From assembly GCF_036625275.1 (NCBI RefSeq), contig NZ_JAZKUD010000002.1:124001-188000 (forward strand): a stretch of DNA of 64,000 nucleotides. Direction: 5' to 3'. The stretch's first letter is position 1, and every line of letters starts with the position of its first letter. The position numbers were made by a program, and so were the translations under genes. The notes beneath the pieces were generated by a model. It was not told the DNA's origin and searched no databases. It saw only the letters and a list, made by a program, of their open reading frames with translations. This stretch comes from Accumulibacter sp036625275. Lineage in GTDB: Bacteria; Pseudomonadota; Gammaproteobacteria; Burkholderiales; Rhodocyclaceae. This document shows positions 53,865-61,618 of this stretch, piece after piece.

Positions 53865-54364
53865 GCGGTGATGCGTGCCTGCTTGGCGAGCTTGTTCCTG
53901 ATGCGCAACTGTTTCAATTGCGACAGGTGGTCGACAAAGACGCGCCCTTGCAGATGATCGATTTCGTGCTGCAGACACACAGACAACAAACCGACTGCTT
54001 CGATAATCTGTTCGTGTCCTTCCAGATCGAGGTAGCGAACGACGACACGTTCCGCTCTTTCGACCTTGTCGTAAATTCCGGGCACCGACAGGCACCCTTC
54101 CTCACAGACCTGTAGGCCATCCTGCAGAATGATTTCCGGGTTGACCAGGGTCAGCAACTGATCTCTGGTTTCGGAAGCATCAATGACGATCACGCGTTGG
54201 TGTACGTCTACCTGTGTGGCAGCAAGACCAATCCCGGGCGCTTCGTACATGGTTTCGGCCATGTCACGGGCCAGGCGACGAATGCTGTCATCCACCTGTT
54301 GAACGCGCACGGCAAGCTTCTTCAGGCGCGGATCGGGAAAGCGAAGTATCGGTAGTAGAGACAT
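53861..54364 (-). CDS. def: Peptide deformylase
   Basis: Predicted 167 residues from ATG 54364 (MSLLPILRFPDPRLKKLAV), typical of the family. The three signature motifs are GIGLAATQ, EEGCLSVPG (metal-binding Cys) and QHEIDHLQG (HExxH). It removes the N-formyl group from nascent proteins and is coupled to fmt. A longer upstream frame overlaps the divergent LysM gene and is unlikely. Confidence 0.96.
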   Translation of the reverse strand: MSLLPILRFPDPRLKKLAVRVQQVDDSIRRLARDMAETMYEAPGIGLAATQVDVHQRVIVIDASETRDQLLTLVNPEIILQDGLQVCEEGCLSVPGIYDKVERAERVVVRYLDLEGHEQIIEAVGLLSVCLQHEIDHLQGRVFVDHLSQLKQLRIRNKLAKQARITA

Positions 54365-54535
54365 AAAAAGCTTGATCGAAGAAGTAACTACGTGCAAAAT
54401 CCAGCACGCTGTCTTGACAATGCCGACGTCGTTGGCACGGCGCCTGCGATGACTTTGGCGCAGACTGGGTAAATGACCGTATGGGACAGAAATCTCGACC
54501 GGGAATTCCCCAACCGCTCCTACGAGGATAACACG

Positions 54536-55552
54536 ATGATCCGCATTATGTCCGCGTTCATTCTGGCCATGATCAGTGCGCTCTGTGGCGCCGTCGGGCA
54601 GGAAATCCAGTTGGCCGAGGGTGCCCCGAACCGCCATATCGTAGTGCCGGGCGATACCTTATGGGACCTTGCCGGAAAATTCCTGAAAGAACCCTGGAGA
54701 TGGCCGGAAATCTGGCGAATGAACGAGGAAGAGGTCAACAATCCGCACCGTATCTACCCCGGTGATGTGATTGTTCTCGAACGCGATGTGCAGGGCTCAC
54801 CCCGGTTGCGTTTGCAGAGCATCCGGCTAGTACCGCAGATATACTCAACGGATGTCAAAGATGAAATCCCGGCAATTCCACCAAACCTCATCAGGCCATT
54901 TCTCTCAGACCCGCTGATCGTGGAAGTCTCCAGCCTTGATCGAGCAGCGCGCATCGTTGCAACGCAGCAGGACAGGGTCTACCTTGGCAATGGTGACCTC
55001 GCCTATGTCGCCGGCGCTGATCCGTCCAGGCTGGACTGGCAGATCTATCGCAACGGCAGGCCGTTACACGATCCGGATAATCACCAGATCCTCGGTTACG
55101 AAGCTTTCTATCTTGGCACCGCAAGGCAGCTCGAACCCGGCAATCCCGCGACCTTTGAGGTCGTCACGATGAAACAGGAAATCGGTCGTGGCGACCGCCT
55201 GCTGCCGGCAATACGTCCCCCGCTGGTTGCCTACGTGCCACACAAACCCGGATTTCAGGTCAATGGCCGGGTGATTTCAGTCTATGGCGGCGTCGACACC
55301 GCAGGCCGCGGGTCAATTGTCACGCTTAATCGTGGGGCCAGGGACGGGATCGAGATTGGGCATGTTCTGGCGCTCGAACGCAACCGCACGATAGTCGAGC
55401 GTGATGAGAACGATACCAAGGTGAGGGTACCGATTCCTCCGGAACGAATCGGCTTGCTGTTCGTCTTTCGGATATTTGAGCGTCTATCGTACGGTCTGGT
55501 GGTTAAGTCTGAGAGTACTGTAGACGTCAACGACTTTGCTCGTTCACCTTAG
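54536..55552 (+). CDS. LysM-domain exported protein
   Basis: Predicted 338 residues from ATG 54536 with GAGG upstream. A signal peptide (MSAFILAMISALCGAVG) precedes one LysM domain (HIVVPGDTLWDLAGKFLKEPWRWPEIWRMNEEEVNNPHRIYPGDVIVL). The rest is a beta-rich domain with no family I can name by eye. The gene is divergent from def and directly before dprA, a conserved betaproteobacterial placement. Likely a cell-wall-binding protein of unknown role. Confidence 0.85.
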   Translation: MIRIMSAFILAMISALCGAVGQEIQLAEGAPNRHIVVPGDTLWDLAGKFLKEPWRWPEIWRMNEEEVNNPHRIYPGDVIVLERDVQGSPRLRLQSIRLVPQIYSTDVKDEIPAIPPNLIRPFLSDPLIVEVSSLDRAARIVATQQDRVYLGNGDLAYVAGADPSRLDWQIYRNGRPLHDPDNHQILGYEAFYLGTARQLEPGNPATFEVVTMKQEIGRGDRLLPAIRPPLVAYVPHKPGFQVNGRVISVYGGVDTAGRGSIVTLNRGARDGIEIGHVLALERNRTIVERDENDTKVRVPIPPERIGLLFVFRIFERLSYGLVVKSESTVDVNDFARSP

Positions 55553-55554
55553 GG

Positions 55555-56643
55555 ATGAATGCGGCCGAGTCGTTGGCGAACTGGCTACGACTGACGCTGA
55601 TTCCGGGTATTGGCGGTGAGACCCAGCGCAAGCTGTTAAGCGTTTTCGGACTTCCGGAAGCCATCTTCCTTGCGAGTCGCAGCGCGTTGCGCAATATTGT
55701 GGGTGACAAGGCCGCAAGCCGGGTACTCGATACCGACAATCAGTTCATGATTGAGGAAGCGCTGCGCTGGTCGGAGAAGCCTGGTCAGCACCTGCTGTGT
55801 CTGGCCGACCCCGAATATCCCCAATCACTGCTGCAAATACCCGACCCACCAACGCTGCTCTATGTTCGCGGCCGTCTCGATCTGCTCAATACGCCTGCCC
55901 TGGCAATGGTCGGTAGCCGCAACCCTACCCCACAAGGGATTACCCATGCCGAGCGCTTCGCTGCTGCCCTTGCCGATGCCCAGCTGACGATTACCAGCGG
56001 CCTTGCCCTGGGGATAGATGCAGCCGCTCATCGCGGTGCACTGAAGGCTTCGGGCAACACCGTGGCCTTCATTGGCACCGGTATTGATCGCATCTACCCG
56101 TCCGCGAACCGGGATCTGGCGCACGCAATCGAGGCCTATGGTACGATCATCTCGGAGTTTCGCTTGGGCACTCCCCCCGTTGCCGCCAACTTCCCGCGCC
56201 GAAACCGCCTGATATCGGGCTTCTCGCGCGGCGTTCTGGTGGTCGAAGCGACGACCGAAAGCGGCTCCTTGATCACCGCACGCCTGGCCGCCGAGCAGGG
56301 TCGCGAGGTCTTTGCCATCCCCGGATCGATTCACTCCCCGCAGGCACGCGGCTGCCATCAATTGATCAAACAGGGTGCAAAACTGGTCGAAACCGTCCAG
56401 GATGTGCTCGACGAGCTACATTGGATAAGCACTTCTCCCCGGCCAAGGGTTTCCCCGGCAAGTGGTGACCCAGCCAACGAACTATTGTTGAGCATGGGTT
56501 TTGATCCCTGCGCTCTGGACGAACTCGTAGACCGCAGTGGCTTGACGGCTGACGTGGTTTCGGTGATGCTGCTGCACTTGGAAATGAATGGCCAGGTTGG
56601 CAGTTTGCCTGGCGGGCGCTATCAACGCATTTCCCACAACTGA
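55555..56643 (+). CDS. dprA: DNA-processing protein DprA
   Basis: A 362-residue protein with SAM-like N-terminal helices (LRLTLIPGIGGETQRKLLSVFG), a Rossmann-fold core (AMVGSRNPTPQG, TSGLALGIDAAAHRGAL, GTGIDRIYPSANRDL, NFPRRNRLISGFSRGVLVVEA) and a C-terminal winged-helix segment. DprA loads RecA on single-stranded DNA taken up in natural transformation. It starts 3 bases after the LysM gene. The smg/DUF494 gene that often follows dprA is not present here. Confidence 0.93.
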   Translation: MNAAESLANWLRLTLIPGIGGETQRKLLSVFGLPEAIFLASRSALRNIVGDKAASRVLDTDNQFMIEEALRWSEKPGQHLLCLADPEYPQSLLQIPDPPTLLYVRGRLDLLNTPALAMVGSRNPTPQGITHAERFAAALADAQLTITSGLALGIDAAAHRGALKASGNTVAFIGTGIDRIYPSANRDLAHAIEAYGTIISEFRLGTPPVAANFPRRNRLISGFSRGVLVVEATTESGSLITARLAAEQGREVFAIPGSIHSPQARGCHQLIKQGAKLVETVQDVLDELHWISTSPRPRVSPASGDPANELLLSMGFDPCALDELVDRSGLTADVVSVMLLHLEMNGQVGSLPGGRYQRISHN

Positions 56644-56729
56644 GAACCTCGCCGACAGAATCATGATGACCCGCGCAGCCAATCCCCCGACGACTCCTTT
56701 CGCCACCCTTCCCGGCTGATGAAGACCCC

Positions 56730-59330
56730 ATGAGCAAGAAACTGATCATCACCGAGAAGCCTTCTGTTGCCGCCGACCTTGCGCGTGCGATTGGCGGATT
56801 CGTTCGGCACGAAGACTACTTCGAGAATGACGATTACGTCCTCTCGTCGGCCATTGGTCACCTGCTGGAACTGGCTTGTCCCGAAGAATATGAGGTCAAA
56901 CGCGGCAAATGGTCATTCGCCCATCTGCCAGTGATCCCACCACACTTTACCCTGCAGCCGATTGCCAAGACCGAGTCGCGCCTCAAGCTGTTGGTCCGTC
57001 TGATCAAGCGCAAGGACGTGGTCAGTCTGGTAAACGCCTGTGACGCCGGTCGTGAAGGGGAATTGATCTTCAACTACATCACCCAGCATGCTGCCAATGG
57101 CAAACCGGTAGAGCGCTTGTGGCTACAGTCAATGACTCCGCAAGCCATCAAGGAAGGCTTCATGTGCCTGCGCAAAGGCGCAGATATGCGCGGACTGGGG
57201 GATGCTGCGGTGTGTCGCTCGGAATCCGACTGGCTGGTCGGCATCAATGGTACGCGCGCGATGACCGCCTTCAACTCCAAGACTGGCGGCTTTCACCTGA
57301 CTACCGTTGGTCGCGTTCAAACACCATCACTCGCACTGATCGTCGAACGCGAGGATCGTATCCGCAAGTTCAAGCCCCGTCCCTACTGGGAACTTGAGGG
57401 AGTCTTCGTCTGTCGCGCCGGAGAGTATCGTGGCAAATGGTTCGACGAGAAATTCAAGGGCAAGGATGATGACGAACATGCACGCGCCGATCGCCTCTGG
57501 GATGAAACCAAAGGCATCCTGCTGCAGCAGAAATGCGCAGGCAAAATGGCGGAAGTCAGCGAGGAATCCAAGGCTTCGACACAGCTATCACCGTTGCTCT
57601 TTGATCTGACCAGCCTCCAACGCGAGGCCAACGGGCGCTACGGGTTTTCTGCAAAGGCCACGCTTGGCTTAGCGCAGGCGCTATATGAAAAGCACAAGGT
57701 CCTCACCTATCCGCGTACCGATTCGCGCGCGCTACCCGAGGACTATGTTTCGACAGTCAGCAGCACGCTCTCGATGCTGACCGGAGAGGTGGTCGGGAAA
57801 GGTCACGACGAAGCGATGCTGGCTCGCTATGCGCCTTTCGCACAGCAGATCCTGAACAGCCGCTGGGTTATTCCGAACAAGCGCATTTTCAACAACGCCA
57901 AGGTTTCTGATCATTTCGCGATCATTCCGACGCTGCAGGCACCCAAACATCTGTCCGAGCCCGAGTCGAAGCTTTACGACATGGTCGTCAAGCGCTTTCT
58001 GGCCGTATTCTATCCGGCGGCGGAATTTCTGATCACCACCCGCATTTCACGTGTCCAGTCCGAGCCCTTCAAGACCGAAGGCAAGGTTCTGGTGAACCCG
58101 GGTTGGCTGACGGTCTATGGTCGTGACGCGCAGTCTGATGGCGAGGGTAATCTGGTTGCCGTTACACCAGAGGAGAAGGTCAGGGCTGAAGAGATGGTGC
58201 TTGGCGCCCATCAAACCAAAGCGCCGCCCCGCTACTCTGAGGCCAGCTTGTTGACGGCCATGGAAAGCGCCGGCAAGGCCATGGATGACGAAGAGTTGCG
58301 GGCGGCGATGGCCGGACGCGGTCTTGGTACCCCAGCGACGCGCGCCCAGATCATAGAAAACCTGCTCTCCGAACAGTACCTTCTTCGTGAAGGCCGCGAA
58401 CTGCAGCCAACCGCCAAGGCATTTTCGCTGATGACACTCCTCAATGGTCTGGGCATCCGCGAGTTGACCGCACCCGAACTGACCGGTGAATGGGAATGGA
58501 AACTTGCGCGCATGGAAAGAGGTGAGATGTCGCGCAAAGAATTCATGAAAGAGATCGCGGCAATGACTCAACATATTGTCGACCGCGCAAAAAGTTACGA
58601 CAGCGACAGCATTCCTGGAGATTTTGGAGAACTCTCGACACATTGCCCGAAATGCGGTGGATTGATCAGGGAAACCTACAAGAAATTTCAGTGCCAGACC
58701 TGCGATTTCGCACTATGGAAAATCGTCGCCGGCCGACAATTCGAAGCAACCGAGATCGAAGAGTTACTCACCAAGCGTAAAGTCGGCCCCTTGAGCGGCT
58801 TCCGGAACAAAATGGGTCGTCCTTTCAACGCCATTGTCCAACTGAACGCTGCAAATGCTCCGGAGTTCGATTTTGGGCAAGGCACTGCCAGTGATGAAGG
58901 TTCTGTCGAGACAGTCGATTTCTCAGACAGCGAGTCGCTGGGGGCTTGCCCGAAATGCGCGGCGCGTGTCTTCGCTCATGGCATGGCCTATGTCTGCGAG
59001 AAATCTGTTGGGCCCGCGAAGAGCTGTGACTTTCGCTCGGGAACGATCATTCTTCAGCAACCGGTTGAACCCGAACAGATGCGGAAACTTCTCGACACCG
59101 GGCGTACGGATTTGCTCAAGGATTTCATCTCCGCACGTACTCGTCGAAAATTCTCGGCTTACCTGGTACGCGGTGCCGATGGCAAGGTCGGCTTTGAGTT
59201 CGAGAAACGTGCGCCTAAACCTGCATCGAAAACGACCAAGGGAACACCCGTTCCGACAAGCTCGACCACACCCCCCAACACCGCTGCAGTACCCGCGCAG
59301 CGCAGGAAGACAACGGGTCAGGCCACATGA
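56730..59330 (+). CDS. topB: DNA topoisomerase III-like type IA topoisomerase
   Basis: An 866-residue enzyme, longer than E. coli TopB (653). The Toprim motif is NACDAGREGE (102-111) and the catalytic Tyr327 lies in LTYPRTDSRALPEDY. Two C-terminal Cys modules follow (CPKCGGLIRETYKKFQCQTC near 640-660 and CPKCAARVFAHGMAYVC near 738-755), then a Lys/Thr/Pro-rich tail. It relaxes and decatenates DNA. Whether it also serves as the main topoisomerase I cannot be told here. Confidence 0.93.
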   Translation: MSKKLIITEKPSVAADLARAIGGFVRHEDYFENDDYVLSSAIGHLLELACPEEYEVKRGKWSFAHLPVIPPHFTLQPIAKTESRLKLLVRLIKRKDVVSLVNACDAGREGELIFNYITQHAANGKPVERLWLQSMTPQAIKEGFMCLRKGADMRGLGDAAVCRSESDWLVGINGTRAMTAFNSKTGGFHLTTVGRVQTPSLALIVEREDRIRKFKPRPYWELEGVFVCRAGEYRGKWFDEKFKGKDDDEHARADRLWDETKGILLQQKCAGKMAEVSEESKASTQLSPLLFDLTSLQREANGRYGFSAKATLGLAQALYEKHKVLTYPRTDSRALPEDYVSTVSSTLSMLTGEVVGKGHDEAMLARYAPFAQQILNSRWVIPNKRIFNNAKVSDHFAIIPTLQAPKHLSEPESKLYDMVVKRFLAVFYPAAEFLITTRISRVQSEPFKTEGKVLVNPGWLTVYGRDAQSDGEGNLVAVTPEEKVRAEEMVLGAHQTKAPPRYSEASLLTAMESAGKAMDDEELRAAMAGRGLGTPATRAQIIENLLSEQYLLREGRELQPTAKAFSLMTLLNGLGIRELTAPELTGEWEWKLARMERGEMSRKEFMKEIAAMTQHIVDRAKSYDSDSIPGDFGELSTHCPKCGGLIRETYKKFQCQTCDFALWKIVAGRQFEATEIEELLTKRKVGPLSGFRNKMGRPFNAIVQLNAANAPEFDFGQGTASDEGSVETVDFSDSESLGACPKCAARVFAHGMAYVCEKSVGPAKSCDFRSGTIILQQPVEPEQMRKLLDTGRTDLLKDFISARTRRKFSAYLVRGADGKVGFEFEKRAPKPASKTTKGTPVPTSSTTPPNTAAVPAQRRKTTGQAT

Positions 59331-59350
59331 AACAGGCCGGCACCTGTTTC
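59329..59350 (+). terminator. Hairpin at the end of topB overlapping parS
   Basis: GAAACAGG-CCGGCA-CCTGTTTC is a perfect 8-bp stem with a 6-base loop at the topB stop. The right arm shares 6 bases with the second parS site. No T-run follows, so termination is weak evidence. Confidence 0.4.
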
Positions 59351-59360
59351 ACGTGAAACA
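59345..59360. other. parS centromere site, copy 2
   Basis: TGTTTCACGTGAAACA, identical in all 16 bases to the site at 51991-52006 and to the consensus. It lies in the gap between the convergent topB and oxyR genes. Confidence 0.93.
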
Positions 59361-59396
59361 TATCAGCGCAGGGCACTTGTCAGGTGGCCTGTGTTG

Positions 59397-60308
59397 TCAT
59401 GCTCGAATGACCCCTGGTGGAGGTGCGTCCAGGATGGCTGCCCGCAACACGTCGATTGCCTGCGGTCTGGGGAAAGTCGCCCGCCAGGCGATGACTACCT
59501 GTCGCATAGGGGCAGGCTCAGTGAAATGGCGAAACAACAGCAACGGATCTTGCTGCGGCCACGATGCCGCAGCCGATGCCGGTACGATCGAGATGCCCGC
59601 GCCACTTGCAACCATGTAACGAACCGTTTCGAGGGAACTTCCTTCAAGCGCACCCGTGGTTCCGCCAGGTGCCGAAAGCTGTGGGCAGGCCTGTACCACC
59701 TGGTCCCGAAAACAGTTGCCAATGCCCAGGAGCAACAGATTTTCCGCAGCCACCTGCTCCGGATCGATCAGGGATTCCATGGCTAAAGGATGGCCGGTCG
59801 GCATCGCAACACAAAATGGCTCCTCATACACCACTCTGGAGACGATCCCCGGCTCATCAAATGGCAAGGCTACGACAATCACATCGAGATCACCCCGGCG
59901 CAACTGCGCAGCCAGGTTGACGGTAAAGTTCTCGTGTAGATAGAGTGGCATCCGCGGTGCGCGGGAATGCAAGGACGGAATCAGACGCGGCAGAAGGTAG
60001 GGCGCAATAGTATAGATGACGCCAAGGCGCAATGGCCCAGACAAGGGGTCCTTCCCCTGCGCAACGATCTCCCGGATCCTTCCCGCTTCTTCAAGCACCC
60101 GCTCAGCCTGCAGCGCGATCTGTTCGCCGATCATTGTCAGCCGAACATCAGCGGAGGATCGCTCGAACAGAATGACGCCATGCCGCTGCTCGACCTTTTT
60201 CAATGCTACTGAGAGCGTGGGTTGGCTGACATGGCACTTCTCGGCTGCATGCCCGAAGTGTCTCTCACGTGCAAGCGCAACGATATAACGCAGTTCGGTC
60301 AATGTCAT
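59397..60308 (-). CDS. oxyR: Hydrogen peroxide-responsive LysR regulator OxyR
   Basis: A 303-residue LysR-type regulator with N-terminal winged helix-turn-helix (MTLTELRYIVALARERHFGHAAEKCHVSQPTLSVALKKVE) and effector domain. Cys199 and Cys208 (GIGNCFRDQVVQAC) match the redox-sensing pair of E. coli OxyR in number and context, which form a disulphide on peroxide exposure. It activates catalase and related genes. Confidence 0.94.
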   Translation of the reverse strand: MTLTELRYIVALARERHFGHAAEKCHVSQPTLSVALKKVEQRHGVILFERSSADVRLTMIGEQIALQAERVLEEAGRIREIVAQGKDPLSGPLRLGVIYTIAPYLLPRLIPSLHSRAPRMPLYLHENFTVNLAAQLRRGDLDVIVVALPFDEPGIVSRVVYEEPFCVAMPTGHPLAMESLIDPEQVAAENLLLLGIGNCFRDQVVQACPQLSAPGGTTGALEGSSLETVRYMVASGAGISIVPASAAASWPQQDPLLLFRHFTEPAPMRQVVIAWRATFPRPQAIDVLRAAILDAPPPGVIRA

Positions 60309-60372
60309 CGCAATGAACCCGGATGCAAATCATGGGCTGGATCAGCTCCCGCGGCAGGTACCGGCCATCGCC

Positions 60373-61080
60373 TCATGCTCGTTGTGCCAGAAGCTCCAGC
60401 TCTGGCGACTCCAGCCATATCCACTGGCCTATGGGTAATTCCGGGGGCAAACAAAAACCACCCACTGCAATGCGATGCAAGGCCTCGACACGATTGCCGG
60501 CAGCGGCGATCATCCGCTTCACCAGATGGTATCTTCCCTCGGTAACAGTCAAACGCAATCGCCTTTCGTCCAGCCGGATGCACGCCACTGCTTCGACCGG
60601 TTTGGCATTGTCATGTAATTCCACCCCATTGAGTAGCGCCATCACCTGTGCATCATCGACCGTATGCCTCGTCGTAACCTCATAGACTTTAGGAACCTTC
60701 TTACGTGGCGAGGTGAAGGTATGGATGAATTGACCATCGTCGGACAGCAGCAGCAGGCCCGTGCTGTCCTGGTCAAGGCGACCAACGGTCTGGACCCCAC
60801 GTGTCGCCAGCGGCTGCGGAAGCAGCGAATAGACGCTGGGGTAATGTTGTGGACGACGGGAGCATTCATAACCCGCTGGCTTGCTCATCGCAAGGTAGGC
60901 AAACTCGCGATAATTCCACAGTACACCATCAACGGCAAAGCTCAGCCCAGCCGGTTCGAAGTGCTCAAAGGGATCCGCGCAGACCTTCCCGGCGACGTTG
61001 ACGCGACCCTGGACGACCAGCATACGGCACTCTACCCGGCTGCCAAAGCCCTGTGATCTGAGCAAGCGTTCAAGTTCCAT
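60373..61080 (-). CDS. rsuA: 16S rRNA pseudouridine(516) synthase
   Basis: A 235-residue RsuA-type enzyme with an N-terminal S4 domain (LERLLRSQGFGSRVECRMLVVQGRVNVAGK) and the catalytic block GRLDQDSTGLLLLSDDGQF containing the active Asp. The C-terminal LTVTEGRYHLVKRMIAAAGNRV is typical of the RsuA/RluB/E/F group. Pseudouridine 516 in 16S rRNA is the expected target. It follows oxyR by 64 bases on the same strand but upstream of it in transcription order. Confidence 0.88.
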   Translation of the reverse strand: MELERLLRSQGFGSRVECRMLVVQGRVNVAGKVCADPFEHFEPAGLSFAVDGVLWNYREFAYLAMSKPAGYECSRRPQHYPSVYSLLPQPLATRGVQTVGRLDQDSTGLLLLSDDGQFIHTFTSPRKKVPKVYEVTTRHTVDDAQVMALLNGVELHDNAKPVEAVACIRLDERRLRLTVTEGRYHLVKRMIAAAGNRVEALHRIAVGGFCLPPELPIGQWIWLESPELELLAQRA

Positions 61081-61104
61081 TCAACACCAATAATCCGCCG
61101 ATGG

Positions 61105-61147
61105 CTATTGTTGTCCGATCCGCCAACTGCAACAATAGATATTGTTG
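61105..61147. repeat. Three-copy inverted repeat between rsuA and the DUF1840 gene
   Basis: CTATTGTTG (61105-61113), CAACAATAG (61130-61138) and TATTGTTG (61140-61147) form two overlapping dyads. The first pair is a perfect 9-bp inverted repeat with a 16-base spacer. It lies in the short divergent promoter gap, so an operator is plausible. Confidence 0.55.
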
Positions 61148-61181
61148 CCATCCATCCATCCATTCCACGGAGATTCCCCTC

Positions 61182-61517
61182 ATGCTGGTGAAGTTTACAT
61201 CAAGCACTTCCGGCCAGATCATGATGTTTGCCCAGGTCGCTCGTCAACTGCTCGAGCTGGTCGGTAAAGACTGCAGCGCCCGCGGCGTCATCACCACTGA
61301 ACAATTACCCGAAGCGATCGAGCGCCTACGTGTCGCCACCGCTGAACACAAGAGCCATTCCAGCACTCATGGCGAGGCTGACAACAATGATGGCAGCGAC
61401 GAGCAAGACGCATCAGCGGTCGGACTTGGCCAACGCGCCTATCCGATGATCGAACTGCTCGAGTGGACCCGCAAAGAGGATGGCTTCATCCTTTGGGAGG
61501 CTGCCAAGGACTTCTGA
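61182..61517 (+). CDS. DUF1840 domain protein
   Basis: Predicted 111 residues from ATG 61182, with GGAG upstream. It opens MLVKFTSSTSGQIMMFAQVARQLLELVGKDCSARGVITTEQLPEAIERLR and ends YPMIELLEWTRKEDGFILWEAAKDF, with an acidic, low-complexity centre. This matches the small betaproteobacterial DUF1840 family; function unknown. Divergent from rsuA. Confidence 0.82.
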   Translation: MLVKFTSSTSGQIMMFAQVARQLLELVGKDCSARGVITTEQLPEAIERLRVATAEHKSHSSTHGEADNNDGSDEQDASAVGLGQRAYPMIELLEWTRKEDGFILWEAAKDF

Positions 61518-61618
61518 AGTGGTCGGGCAAGGAGAGTCGCCGAACCGATGGTCATCGGCCCCACGGCCAGCTCCTGCTGTTCGTTCCTGGAATGTTTCGT
61601 CAACATCGTGCTGACGGT

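Noticed and set aside
53865..54095. N-terminal extension of Fmt
   Set aside because: Lies entirely in def; the MKLIFAGTPEF start at 53864 is the conserved family start.
58034..58060. TTTCACGTG half-site within topB
   Set aside because: Only one half of the parS palindrome matches (TTTCACGTGTCC), so it is not a parS site.
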